Source of the DNA: Rs1 sp000416275
GTDB lineage: Bacteria > Pseudomonadota > Gammaproteobacteria > Pseudomonadales > Balneatricaceae
DNA: 64,000 nucleotides
Assembly: GCA_965243635.1 (NCBI GenBank)
Contig: OZ251574.1
Location: 4,774,001 to 4,838,000, forward strand
Direction: 5' to 3'
The notes under the pieces are model-generated. The model made no database searches. It was not told the origin of the DNA and saw only the letters and a list, made by a program, of their open reading frames with translations. Every line of letters begins with the position of its first letter. Within the stretch, counting starts at the first letter, position 1. This document shows positions 46,478 through 55,022 of this stretch, in pieces. The position numbers and the translations under genes are program-made.

Positions 46478-46560
46478 ATTTTTTTTGGACAAGCACTTTT
46501 AATATCTAAAAACAAATGGGGCCAATTTACTCTGACTTCATTTATTCTGGAATAATTAGA

Positions 46561-47757
46561 ATGACTAAATTCAATGTCGTAAGAGAAGTACGAGAGTTGA
46601 AAAATCAACTTTCTTATGCAAAACGATTCGGTTTCTTTTTTGGAGCAGGAACATCATGTGCGCTTGGTGTGCCAAACATAGCTATTTTAACCCAAGGCGT
46701 CGAAGATACCTTAGATGGTAGTTATAAGACTGATTTTATTAAAATAAAAAGAGATCTAGAGTCTACTCATCCACAAAAACCGATCAATATCGAAAATATT
46801 CTAAATCAAGTTCGTCAAATCAGGTCAATAACTGGCGAGCGCGAGGATAAGTATTATTTAGAAATATGCGGACAATCTGCAAGTAAACTTGACAATGAGA
46901 TTTGCAAAACAATTTATTCTATAATATCTGAAAGTGAATCTGATACTGATTTATCAAATACCAAAAAGTTTTTAGCTTGGCTGAACATACAAAATAAAGA
47001 CTTTACAAAAGAGATATTTACTACTAATTATGACTTAATAATTGAGAAGTCATTAGAAGAGATAAGAGTGCCTTATTTTGATGGTTTTGTTGGTTCATAT
47101 GAACCATTCTTTTTACAAGAAAGTATAGAACGATTTGTCGATAAATCAGATTTGACACAAAACTGGATTAGATTGTGGAAAATTCACGGTTCACTAAATT
47201 GGTTTTGGAAAAATAATAATACCAATAGTTCGCACAGCATTATACGCGGGAGTAAAATCACTGATATTCAAAATATAAGTAACGAGTTAGTTATATTTCC
47301 TTCGAAAGAAAAGTATGATTCTTCAAAAAAACAACCATTTGTTGCATATTTTGATCGTTTAAAAAACACATTACAAAATGGCGAGTTGCTTTTTATATTT
47401 TCCGGATATTCGTTTTCCGATCAACATATTAACGAAATAATTTTCAATTCCCTTAGGCAAAATAATCGGCTATCTATCGTAGTTTTTTTCTTTAACGATA
47501 ATGAAGTTGAGGACCTATATAGTGAATCATCATCTTATCTCAATTTAACAGCCTTCGGCCCCACCAAAGCAATAATCAACGGTACACTTGCAGATTGGGA
47601 ATATAATACCGATGACTTAAAACCTAATGAAAGTTCGGTTACATATTGGGACAAAGAAAATAATAGGTTATTGCTTGGAGACTTCAATAAGCTATCTAAT
47701 TTTCTTATAACGAACTCTGGTAGAAAAGAGCATATTGAGGTTCTCGCCAATGGATAG
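46561..47757 (+). CDS. SIR2-domain NADase of a SIR2-HerA defence pair
   Basis: This 398-residue protein has a bacterial SIR2 domain as its main fold. FFGAGTSCALGVPN (27-39) is the NAD-binding loop, TTNYD (154-158) holds the catalytic Asn, and KIHGSLNW (207-214) the catalytic His; IFSGYSFSD near 308 is the C-terminal landmark of SIR2_2-type proteins. In known SIR2-HerA systems this subunit destroys NAD+ and stops phage-infected cells. The next gene encodes HerA and overlaps by 8 bp, so the pair is translated together. The ATG at 46561 is chosen; one 15 codons upstream lacks a ribosome-binding site. Composition is clearly more AT-rich than the flanking chromosome. Confidence 0.88.
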   Translation: MTKFNVVREVRELKNQLSYAKRFGFFFGAGTSCALGVPNIAILTQGVEDTLDGSYKTDFIKIKRDLESTHPQKPINIENILNQVRQIRSITGEREDKYYLEICGQSASKLDNEICKTIYSIISESESDTDLSNTKKFLAWLNIQNKDFTKEIFTTNYDLIIEKSLEEIRVPYFDGFVGSYEPFFLQESIERFVDKSDLTQNWIRLWKIHGSLNWFWKNNNTNSSHSIIRGSKITDIQNISNELVIFPSKEKYDSSKKQPFVAYFDRLKNTLQNGELLFIFSGYSFSDQHINEIIFNSLRQNNRLSIVVFFFNDNEVEDLYSESSSYLNLTAFGPTKAIINGTLADWEYNTDDLKPNESSVTYWDKENNRLLLGDFNKLSNFLITNSGRKEHIEVLANG

Positions 47758-49519
47758 CGATATAACTTACTTAGGAACAGTTATTAGAGTTGATTCTAGT
47801 ACTGTTGAAGTGGAAATTTCAGATGAAATTCCCTCTTCAGCACCAATCATAAATGGACGTTTATATAAAATTGGACAGATTGGTACTTTTGTTAAGATGC
47901 CCATGGGAAATATAACAATATATGGAATAGTATCTTCTGTTAGCAATACTTCAAGTAAAGAGACTGATTCACAAATAAAGCAACTAGTAGGATCGCGATT
48001 TTTGAGTGTTCAACTTGTTGGCGAAAAGGTTGGTGATGATGAGTTTGAAAAAGGGATTGGTACTTACCCGACAATAAATGATGAAGTACATATTGTAATT
48101 GAAAGTGATCTTTTTGATATATATGGTCAGAAGGATACTGGTTCTATAGAGATTGGAAAACATTCATCATCCGAAAATTTGAGTGTATACGTTGATATAC
48201 ATAAGTTGGTACTGCGGCATTGTGCAATTTTAGGCTCTACAGGGAGCGGAAAATCTAATACAACCGTTAGCATACTTAAATCGATTTTGGGGGGGTATAA
48301 TGGTTCGCGCGTGATGCTGATTGATCCTCATGGTGAATATTCATCTGCATTTCCGGATGCAATAACATTTAAAATAAATGATAAAGGCAAACCGCTGTAC
48401 GTCCCTTTTTGGTTAATGAATTTTGATGAACTTGCTTTCTTTCTAGTTGGTGCAAAACCCACTGATGATCAAAGACCCGAATACAGGTTGCTGAGAGAAT
48501 GGATAACGAATTACAAAAAGAAAAATTTTCAGTTAAAGGCTGGTGATGTAAATCCCGATTTTATAACTGCCGATTCCCCTATACCTTTTAGTGCGAGAGA
48601 ATTGTGGTACGACATGAATTGTTGGCTAAATGCTAGCTTTAGTTCGACAAAAAAAGATGAACAAACTGATATTAAAAAATTTCAAACTGATAAAGGCAAC
48701 TTTGAAAACCTAAAGGGAGCCACTTTTACTTCCCATCAAACTACCACTAACGCCAATCCACCACATGTTAGTAAACATCAAGAGTTTTACTCTTATGAAA
48801 AAAAACTTCTATCCAGACTTAAAGATTCCAGGTTTGACTTTTTGTTTAACTCTGGGGAATACAAGGATGCGACTTCATCAAAAGATCTACATGATTTATT
48901 AAAAGATTGGATTGGTAGTATTAATCAGCTAGCGATACTTGACCTAAGCGGTGTGCCATTTGAGGTTCTTGATATAGCAATAGGCCTAATTACAAGGTTT
49001 ATCTATGACAGTATGTTCTGGGGACGAAATGAAACTTATACTGGAAAAAACAGGCCGCTTTTACTTGCCTATGAAGAAGCTCATACATATTTAAATAAAA
49101 ACGATAGTAGTAGTTATTCAAAAACAGCTGTTGAGAGAATCTTTAAGGAAGGCAGAAAGTTTGGTATTGGTGCTTTGGTTATATCCCAAAGACCATCCGA
49201 AATATCCGAAACAATTCTCGCACAACTAGGAACTTTAATTGCTTTACGTCTAACAAACTCGAGTGATCAATCCATCGTTAAATCATCATCACCAGATAAC
49301 TTGAATAGCTTAATCGATTTATTACCATCCTTAAGAATTGGTGAGGCAGTTATAGTTGGTGAAGCAATAAAAATACCGTCGAGAGTTAGAATAAAATTAA
49401 ATAACCCGAGACCAGCAAGTGAAGATCCAAAACTTGTAGAGTGCTGGGAAAAGAAATATGAAGAATCTGATGAAAATTATAAATCAGTTGTCACAAAAAT
49501 AAGAGAACAGCGAATTTAA
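47750..49519 (+). CDS. HerA-type DNA-translocase ATPase of a SIR2-HerA pair
   Basis: This 589-residue FtsK/HerA-superfamily ATPase starts with the HAS beta-barrel (residues ~5-130, with GRLYKIGQIGTFVKMPMGN). Walker A LGSTGSGKSN (161-170) and Walker B LLLAYEEAHTYL (437-448) with catalytic Glu pair follow, then the sensor-like ALVISQRPSEIS and an arginine-rich end. It should form a hexameric ring on which SIR2 subunits assemble, as described for SIR2-HerA anti-phage complexes. The start is the ATG overlapping the SIR2 stop (ATGGATAG). An insert of about 100 residues (~300-400, Ser/Thr/Lys-rich) sits between Walker A and B. A KTSC gene follows within 20 bp. Confidence 0.88.
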   Translation: MDSDITYLGTVIRVDSSTVEVEISDEIPSSAPIINGRLYKIGQIGTFVKMPMGNITIYGIVSSVSNTSSKETDSQIKQLVGSRFLSVQLVGEKVGDDEFEKGIGTYPTINDEVHIVIESDLFDIYGQKDTGSIEIGKHSSSENLSVYVDIHKLVLRHCAILGSTGSGKSNTTVSILKSILGGYNGSRVMLIDPHGEYSSAFPDAITFKINDKGKPLYVPFWLMNFDELAFFLVGAKPTDDQRPEYRLLREWITNYKKKNFQLKAGDVNPDFITADSPIPFSARELWYDMNCWLNASFSSTKKDEQTDIKKFQTDKGNFENLKGATFTSHQTTTNANPPHVSKHQEFYSYEKKLLSRLKDSRFDFLFNSGEYKDATSSKDLHDLLKDWIGSINQLAILDLSGVPFEVLDIAIGLITRFIYDSMFWGRNETYTGKNRPLLLAYEEAHTYLNKNDSSSYSKTAVERIFKEGRKFGIGALVISQRPSEISETILAQLGTLIALRLTNSSDQSIVKSSSPDNLNSLIDLLPSLRIGEAVIVGEAIKIPSRVRIKLNNPRPASEDPKLVECWEKKYEESDENYKSVVTKIREQRI

Positions 49520-49537
49520 CTTTAATGAGGGAATATC

Positions 49538-49750
49538 ATGGATAGAAAAATTATAGAGTCATCAATGATCCGCAGTATTGGGCATGATGCTGACAGTGCG
49601 ATACTTGAAATAGAATTCAACAACGGAGCTGTTTGGCAATATTCTGATTTTTCAGAATCAACTTGGTATGAGTTTGAAGGCGCTGTATCACAAGGTAAAT
49701 TCTTCCATAGTGATATTAAAGGCCAGTATTCTGAATCGCAGGTTGGATAA
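49538..49750 (+). CDS. KTSC-domain small protein
   Basis: This 70-residue protein is made up of a single KTSC domain: SSMIRSIGHDADSAILEIEF, then NGAVWQYSDF and GKFFHSDIKGQY. The C-terminal FxSxIKGxY motif is diagnostic. KTSC domains often occur alone or appended to nucleic-acid enzymes; the molecular role is not settled. A GAGGGA ribosome-binding site precedes the ATG. The gene lies 18 bp after herA on the same strand, so it is probably co-transcribed and may be a third part of the defence operon or a passenger. Confidence 0.82.
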   Translation: MDRKIIESSMIRSIGHDADSAILEIEFNNGAVWQYSDFSESTWYEFEGAVSQGKFFHSDIKGQYSESQVG

Positions 49751-49772
49751 AAAGAAAATATGGCATAAAAAT

Positions 49773-49874
49773 ATGGGACAGGCAGATTTTTATTTGAGAT
49801 CCAAATCAAAAAAAATCCCTATCAGTTCAATCTGATACAGTTAAATTTTCATATGAAATATAGCGCCTGCCCCA
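49773..49874. repeat. Family C repeat copy C2
   Basis: About 100 bp bounded by ATGGGACAGGCAG and CGCCTGCCCCA, with an inner imperfect hairpin CTATCAGTTCAATCTGATAC. It sits exactly between the converging KTSC and toxin genes, where it could act as a two-way transcript end. Confidence 0.75.
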
Positions 49875-49881
49875 GAGTATT

Positions 49882-50160
49882 CTATTTGCCGCGGTGTATA
49901 TCGCGGTAAAAATTCTCGTGTGATCCAAGGTTCATTAATTCGAGAGTAAGAGCACCATCAGTAAAGCTATAGCCTAAAAGTGTCAGCTGTTTGTTCATTT
50001 TGAATTTGTATACGCGTAGAAAAGATAGATTGCCTTTTTTCTGTTCGCCGAGTTTAGGCTCAATTATTAGTTTTTTTATGGCTGTATCTAAGTCTATCTT
50101 TTGGTTCGGCTTAAGTTTTTTTACAGCCCTTTTAAAGGTAGGTGTTTGTAAAACATGCAT
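49882..50160 (-). CDS. RelE/ParE-type toxin
   Basis: This 92-residue basic protein (MHVLQTPTFKRAVKKLKPNQ..., then IIEPKLGEQKKGNLSFLRVY and LLGYSFTDGALTLELMNLGS) has the RelE/ParE superfamily layout of beta-hairpin, two helices and a beta-sheet with a final aromatic/histidine region (HENFYRDI). RelE-like members cut mRNA at the ribosome and ParE-like ones poison gyrase; the sequence does not decide which. The ATG at 50160 follows the antitoxin stop by four bases; a longer frame overlapping the antitoxin is less likely. The pair is the typical antitoxin-then-toxin operon. Confidence 0.82.
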   Translation of the reverse strand: MHVLQTPTFKRAVKKLKPNQKIDLDTAIKKLIIEPKLGEQKKGNLSFLRVYKFKMNKQLTLLGYSFTDGALTLELMNLGSHENFYRDIHRGK

Positions 50161-50164
50161 TGCC

Positions 50165-50386
50165 TTAGCCAAAGTCGTAGCTCTCCAACTTTCCGGCTTG
50201 TTTTTCGGCATCAGCTATTATGGCGTCTTTGACGAACTGATACGGCAGCTCGGGGTTACTTTCCATAATTTCACCAATCTTGGCCCAGTGTTCTATTTGT
50301 TTCGGTGGAGTACGGTTAAGCGCTTTAGCCATTATCGTTGCTTTTTCAATAAGGGATTGGTCTAATCGAATACTGGTGGTAGCCAT
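50165..50386 (-). CDS. ParD-like antitoxin
   Basis: This 73-residue protein starts MATTSIRLDQSLIEKATIMA, a ribbon-helix-helix-like N-terminus, followed by LNRTPPKQIEHWAKIGEI, the sequence pattern of the ParD-like antitoxin family. The C-terminal tail (DAIIADAEKQAGKLESYDFG) would bind the toxin encoded directly downstream. The ATG at 50386 has GAGGA eight bases upstream. The antitoxin is expected to repress its own promoter in the 80-bp space before the IS1634-family element. Confidence 0.8.
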   Translation of the reverse strand: MATTSIRLDQSLIEKATIMAKALNRTPPKQIEHWAKIGEIMESNPELPYQFVKDAIIADAEKQAGKLESYDFG

Positions 50387-50467
50387 TGGGTGGTCCTCGT
50401 ACAAATTTCAATAAAGTGTAGCAAAGCGCCACAATTGAGGCAAGTTTCAACAAGCGGTTGCATCGGA

Positions 50468-52376
50468 CCCTGAGTTCGACAGTTAGAATCGTAAGCTATT
50501 GATCTATATGATTCTCGATCAAAAACGTTACACTACAAAGTACTTAAATCATTTGTCGATACCGGTTTGTTAATTAATAGTGCTGCAAAGATATCTAGTT
50601 GCTCTGCTGTCATCCCAGAGAGCCCCTCAGCTACTTTGCCATTAATTGTCGCCTTGTGATGCTGTATTCGAGACAGCTTTTCTAATGCTCGGCAAGGTGA
50701 ATAGCTGCTTTTACTTTCTTTGAGCCGCATTCGCATTACCCTGTAAATAACTAATGCGATAAAACAGATCATCGCATGTGCTTTAATTCTGCGTGGCAAA
50801 CGGTGATAGACAGGCCCTATTTCAATATCTGATTTAAGCACACGAAAGCCGCGCTCTATATCTGCCAGTGACTTGTAGCGGGCTACCGCCTCGGTGGCAG
50901 ATAGGTCAGCCACATTAGTGACTAACAGTAGCTTTCCATCCATTAAGCACGCTTGCTGTAGGGCGTCGTGATCTATGTCATAGCAAAATAAATCACTCTT
51001 CATATCGACTTTAATCACCTTGGAGAGGCGGGCTTCACAGACCTTCTTATAAAACTTCGCGCTGGCGCCATTATCTGATAATTTTCTGCCCAGTTTTTTT
51101 ACACCATCATCTTGCCTATCTAACTTCAGCGTGAGTTTTTCCGCTACTTTTTCTAATGTCTCAATCTTTTCCTGGCGCGCCAGCTGCTGTGTTTTAGCCG
51201 TTTTTGGATCATGGGCAACCACTAAACGCAGATTTTGCCAGCGGGTTTCAGTGATAACCTCTTCCTTTGCAGCATCGAGTAAGTCATTGTGTAGCGGGGT
51301 GAGTAAGGATTTGAAGTCTTTATAGCGCCTGCCTGGAACAGCTAATATAAATTCTAAGGGCTGACCACTGGGAAGGGTAATGCCTTTGAGTTCATCTAGA
51401 TTATCGATAGAAAGTAAACCGCGATCAGCTACCACGATGATACGTGTTACCGGAAAACGTTCGATGATTTTTTCAATTATCGGTTTAAACGTCACAACTT
51501 CGGCGGTATTCCCTTCAAAGAGTTCATGATAAAGCGGCAAGCCATCAGCTGTCTGTACCATCCCCAGCATTACCTGCTGTTTAATCCCACCTTCCTTTGA
51601 TAACCCATAGGCCCGGATATCATTATTTGGCTTTGAGTGACCCTCAGTTTTGATAGTCGTCATATCATAGAAAACCACTGAAAGGTCTTGATCGACCAGC
51701 GGCCGAAGCAAGCTATTGGTCATATTATCAACGGCTTCTTGGTGATCGCTAAGAGCATCCATGGCACGCAGTAAATATTGGTGCTGTATCTCTTCAATAC
51801 CTTTTAAGCCGGGAAGACTGACGGTTTCAAGCCAGCGCAATACACCCAGTTTTGAGTCTGGATCAGATAAACGGTTGATGACCATAATACGTATCAATGC
51901 TTCGACATGAATACTGTGGCGGGTACCTCGAAAAATCTTGCGCAACTGATCAAAACCTAGATCATCCCATAACTCGGTGAGAGCCCATACATTGCCTAAG
52001 GTACGGGAGGATTCAAATGTTACTTGGGAAGGGTTACTAGGATCGCGGCCTAAAACACGACCAAGGCCATCAATAACACACTGTAGTTCATCGCCTAATT
52101 TATCTAGACGTCCTAAAGAGGCAATAGTGCGTTGTTTTGGGCGGCCGTTCTCGTCTCGATAAGCTTCAACGAGCTGAACATACTTGCGTGGGCCTGATTT
52201 AGTTACTTTAACAAACATGCCTCTACATTATCATAACTGAGCACAAAGTAAACAATAAGAGTTATCCACAAAAATGCCATTACAAAACTTTCACACAAGG
52301 ACTTCTACAGGCCGCATAAATACAGTGGATAACTTTAAATAAGGGCAAAAAATAGGGATTAACTGTCGAGCTCGGG
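50468..52376. mobile_element. IS1634-family insertion sequence
   Basis: The element is about 1.9 kb. Its left end reads CCCTGAGTTCGACAGTTA, and the right end, read inward, CCCGAGCTCGACAGTTA. These imperfect inverted repeats enclose one intact transposase gene. Flanking sequences outside the ends do not show a matching target duplication, so the element may have been left by recombination between two copies or by an adjacent deletion. The right end supplies the last codons and stop of the truncated immunity paralogue. Confidence 0.75.
50533..52218 (-). CDS. IS1634-family transposase
   Basis: This 561-residue DDE transposase of the IS4 superfamily starts MFVKVTKSGPRKYVQLVEAY, typical of IS1634. 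The catalytic acids fall in VVFYDMTTI (first Asp), IIVVADRGLLS (second Asp) and SLADIERGFRVLKSDIEIGP, the family's Y-(2)-R-(3)-E-(6)-K-like region with Glu. The protein is full length without frameshift, so the element may be mobile. It separates the toxin-antitoxin pair from the type VI effector operon. Confidence 0.9.
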   Translation of the reverse strand: MFVKVTKSGPRKYVQLVEAYRDENGRPKQRTIASLGRLDKLGDELQCVIDGLGRVLGRDPSNPSQVTFESSRTLGNVWALTELWDDLGFDQLRKIFRGTRHSIHVEALIRIMVINRLSDPDSKLGVLRWLETVSLPGLKGIEEIQHQYLLRAMDALSDHQEAVDNMTNSLLRPLVDQDLSVVFYDMTTIKTEGHSKPNNDIRAYGLSKEGGIKQQVMLGMVQTADGLPLYHELFEGNTAEVVTFKPIIEKIIERFPVTRIIVVADRGLLSIDNLDELKGITLPSGQPLEFILAVPGRRYKDFKSLLTPLHNDLLDAAKEEVITETRWQNLRLVVAHDPKTAKTQQLARQEKIETLEKVAEKLTLKLDRQDDGVKKLGRKLSDNGASAKFYKKVCEARLSKVIKVDMKSDLFCYDIDHDALQQACLMDGKLLLVTNVADLSATEAVARYKSLADIERGFRVLKSDIEIGPVYHRLPRRIKAHAMICFIALVIYRVMRMRLKESKSSYSPCRALEKLSRIQHHKATINGKVAEGLSGMTAEQLDIFAALLINKPVSTNDLSTL

Positions 52377-52724
52377 AGGCCAGCGTAGATGGAGAGCTTC
52401 TTCAAGAAAACCAACTAAGCTTCCTAGCATTACGGCTCTGGCTCTGGCAATGGCAATGGCAGAAGATGCTTTTTGATCCCCCAAACCTTTTCGCATAAAA
52501 TCTAAGTTGGTATTGATTTGTCTCCATATTCTGTCCGTGTTATCTAAAAATAAATTTGGATCATCCTGATGGTTCAGGCCCCAAGCATTTAAATAAATAA
52601 TTATTCTAGCGTCATAGTTTGTTTTTTTATCTCTATGTCGCTTTATGTTATCAAACATGAATTTCAATCTATTTAATAGCTCTTCGGCGTCTTGTTCTAC
52701 TTCTTCGAAAATTACGATCCACAT
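52359..52724 (-). pseudogene. Truncated second immunity-like paralogue
   Basis: The 121-residue product is clearly related to the protein encoded just upstream (172 residues): both share DAEELLxRLxFMFxNxKxHxxK, YDxxIxxxLxAWGxNxQDxP and an EExLHLR block, in order. The similarity ends where the IS1634-family end begins; the last residues (ELDS) and the stop codon are read from the IS terminal repeat. About 55 C-terminal residues are therefore missing and no remainder is seen beyond the IS. It is probably a broken or reduced-function immunity gene; residual function is possible. Confidence 0.75.
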
Positions 52725-52774
52725 CACATCCTCGATATATCACCTCCGTCAATTTTCTTGTACGAAGAGGGTTG

Positions 52775-53293
52775 TTAAGGTTTAGTTCCGTATTTAGCCC
52801 AAGGGTTACTTATGTTTAGTTCGTTAATTAAAGATTGGTCAATTTGATCCAAGTCAAAAATTTGACTATTGATTGTTCCAATTTCATATGTGTGAGAAAC
52901 CAATAGAGATACCACTGAAAATAAATAATCATTTTTAAGCTCAAGGCTATTCGACTCTGGAGAGCGTAGGTGTAATACTTCTTCAAAATAATTAAAACTC
53001 TCGCCCAAGTGATCAATGCGTGCTAGGGCACTAGATGGTTGTTTATCATACAATGCTTGCCGCATGTGAGAAAGACCTCTATTAACAAAGCGCCACATTA
53101 GATCTATATTGATTAAGTATTTATCAGGATTATCTTGTTTATTCATCCCCCAAGCTTCTAAGAATTTGACTATCTTTACATCATAATCAGTACCTTTTTC
53201 TTTATGACTTTTTACATTATTGAACATAAAATTTAATCTTTTCAATAATTCTTCCGCGTCTTTGTCCGCTTTTCCAAAAACTTCAATCCACAT
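52775..53293 (-). CDS. Candidate immunity protein for the upstream effector
   Basis: This 172-residue, mostly helical, acidic cytoplasmic protein has no recognised family. It begins 8 bp after the effector stop codon, with AGGTGG five bases before the ATG, so it is tightly coupled to the effector, which is the usual position for the cognate immunity gene of a type VI secretion toxin. A diverged, truncated paralogue follows directly, a common sign of immunity-gene duplication. No signal peptide is visible, fitting a cytoplasmic toxin target. The immunity role is inferred from position only. Confidence 0.65.
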   Translation of the reverse strand: MWIEVFGKADKDAEELLKRLNFMFNNVKSHKEKGTDYDVKIVKFLEAWGMNKQDNPDKYLINIDLMWRFVNRGLSHMRQALYDKQPSSALARIDHLGESFNYFEEVLHLRSPESNSLELKNDYLFSVVSLLVSHTYEIGTINSQIFDLDQIDQSLINELNISNPWAKYGTKP

Positions 53294-53300
53294 AATCCAC

Positions 53301-55022
53301 CTACATATCACATTCATCAATTTTGCTTCCACCACGGATTGGCTTCACTGCTTTAGCTGGTGCTGTCCAGGGTGTGTAGTAATAACCGCCAGTATCTAGT
53401 ACTCGTTCACTTACATTGGGTATCGCAGGTTCGGGGAATTTCATTTGTGGGATATAAATTTGCTCCCCTCCGCCTAAAAGTGCTTTATTATCATCATATA
53501 TAGATCTTTGTGGCCCCGCTTTTCCAATTAACATGAATTCTGGTGGTGGTATTTCAACCTCTATAAAACTACCGCCTGTATTAAAATCATGACGAACTGC
53601 CATATCCGTTCGCCATTCCGCCTCAAGCTCTGGTGGTTTTTCAAAGCTCCACCAACAACCATCAACTCCACTTTCATTATCAATTACTCTATATATTTTT
53701 CTTTTATCATTTGGCATTAGACGTAACACTTGAGGAGCCCCATCGAAGTTCTTTAGAGCTCTTGTATTCCAAGTCTCCGGCGACCATTCAAGCCAGCTTT
53801 CCGGTATATCATTTTTAATAGCATCAAATTTTTGTTGAATCACTTTTGGATTTTTCATATCAAGTAACTTACGCTTTATTTCAGACGTGATTTCTACCGC
53901 AGAAGGTTCTACTTCTTTAAATTCTTTCCTAGTCATCCTTGTCTGCCACTGCAAATGAGGCCCTAGTTCGCTAATAGCTCTCTCATTACGCCTCACATTT
54001 AATTTTCCACGATTACTTACTGAAAAAGGGTGAGTCGTATTTACTCTAAGTATTTTATGAAGTCTGTTACTTATTAGCTGTTGAGCTTCATCTAGCTTGG
54101 TACTGGCTATGCCTCTCACTTTTTCGATGCTTTCCAGTATTTCTTTTACCTGTGTGGGTGCTAATGCGCTTAGTTTTTTAATTTGGCTCGCTACAGAGGT
54201 GAGAAAATCATTAAACTTTTGTTTAATGGCACTGCTGGCGCCCTGTAATTCACTGGAGAGCTTTTTCAGCCATCGATAGCCATTGAATTGACTGCCGGAG
54301 AGACGGGCGAGGCGATTCATTACCGCTAGTATTTGCGCCAGTTTTGCATTGGCCATCACCAATCTAATCACGCCTTTAGCGAGTGAGCCTAGTGTTGGTA
54401 TTAATCCTATCAGGCATGCAAAAACCCCCACCCAAACCATGACTTCATTATATCGCTTGTCCCAAATTAATAGTTTTGCATTGGCGATTAAGTCACGAAG
54501 ATCAGCCACTTGATCGATCACAGGGATCATGGTGATCCCTGTATTGGTAATGATCTGTGCGGTAGTCATCTCTGCATTGAAATCACCGGCTAAAACACCA
54601 CCTGTCCAACTTGCCGCATCCCCTATATGCTTTGCGGTTTTTTTAGCGGCGTTTATTATCCAGGTGCCTTCATCTTCCATTGGGGCAGGTTCTACGAAAG
54701 GCTTGTCTGCGTCGGGATCATCAATAAAAAAGGCTTCAACGGGTCCTGAGTGGTCCCCTAGGTCAACGTGGATGTAAGTGTAATCAGTGTCGGGGTTTAC
54801 CGTCATCGGCCCCTCTGCGACAATCTCACCCCCAATTTCGCCATTGTTTGGTTTTTGTACCACGTACCAAGCATCATTCACTGGCTCCTCATCAGAATAT
54901 TCATAGCGCAGATGGATATAATTACCTTGGTGGTTACAGAGTTGGCAGTAATCATCAACCGGTTTTTGTCCAAGTGAGCGTGCCCCTCTGTAAGCCTGCG
55001 CTATATTATCCGGAACATACAT
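53301..55022 (-). CDS. Probable type VI secretion effector with ADP-ribosyltransferase-like C-terminus
   Basis: This 573-residue protein has an N-terminal domain with DDYCQLCNHQGNYIHLRYEY (CxxC at 26-29), recalling BTH_I2691-type T6SS effectors. A beta-rich domain (to ~115), a hydrophobic stretch (~195-222, VMVWVGVFACLIGLIPTLGS) and a long helical region (~225-330) follow. The C-terminal ~170 residues hold KIYRVI (Arg445), GCWWSF (Ser459) and LGGGEQIYIP (Glu520), an R-S-E order seen in ADP-ribosyltransferase toxins, so NAD-dependent modification of a target is plausible but unproven. The ATG overlaps the adaptor stop (TAATG) and has GGAGG upstream. It is followed directly by candidate immunity genes. 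No VgrG, Hcp or sheath genes are in the window. Confidence 0.7.
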   Translation of the reverse strand: MYVPDNIAQAYRGARSLGQKPVDDYCQLCNHQGNYIHLRYEYSDEEPVNDAWYVVQKPNNGEIGGEIVAEGPMTVNPDTDYTYIHVDLGDHSGPVEAFFIDDPDADKPFVEPAPMEDEGTWIINAAKKTAKHIGDAASWTGGVLAGDFNAEMTTAQIITNTGITMIPVIDQVADLRDLIANAKLLIWDKRYNEVMVWVGVFACLIGLIPTLGSLAKGVIRLVMANAKLAQILAVMNRLARLSGSQFNGYRWLKKLSSELQGASSAIKQKFNDFLTSVASQIKKLSALAPTQVKEILESIEKVRGIASTKLDEAQQLISNRLHKILRVNTTHPFSVSNRGKLNVRRNERAISELGPHLQWQTRMTRKEFKEVEPSAVEITSEIKRKLLDMKNPKVIQQKFDAIKNDIPESWLEWSPETWNTRALKNFDGAPQVLRLMPNDKRKIYRVIDNESGVDGCWWSFEKPPELEAEWRTDMAVRHDFNTGGSFIEVEIPPPEFMLIGKAGPQRSIYDDNKALLGGGEQIYIPQMKFPEPAIPNVSERVLDTGGYYYTPWTAPAKAVKPIRGGSKIDECDM

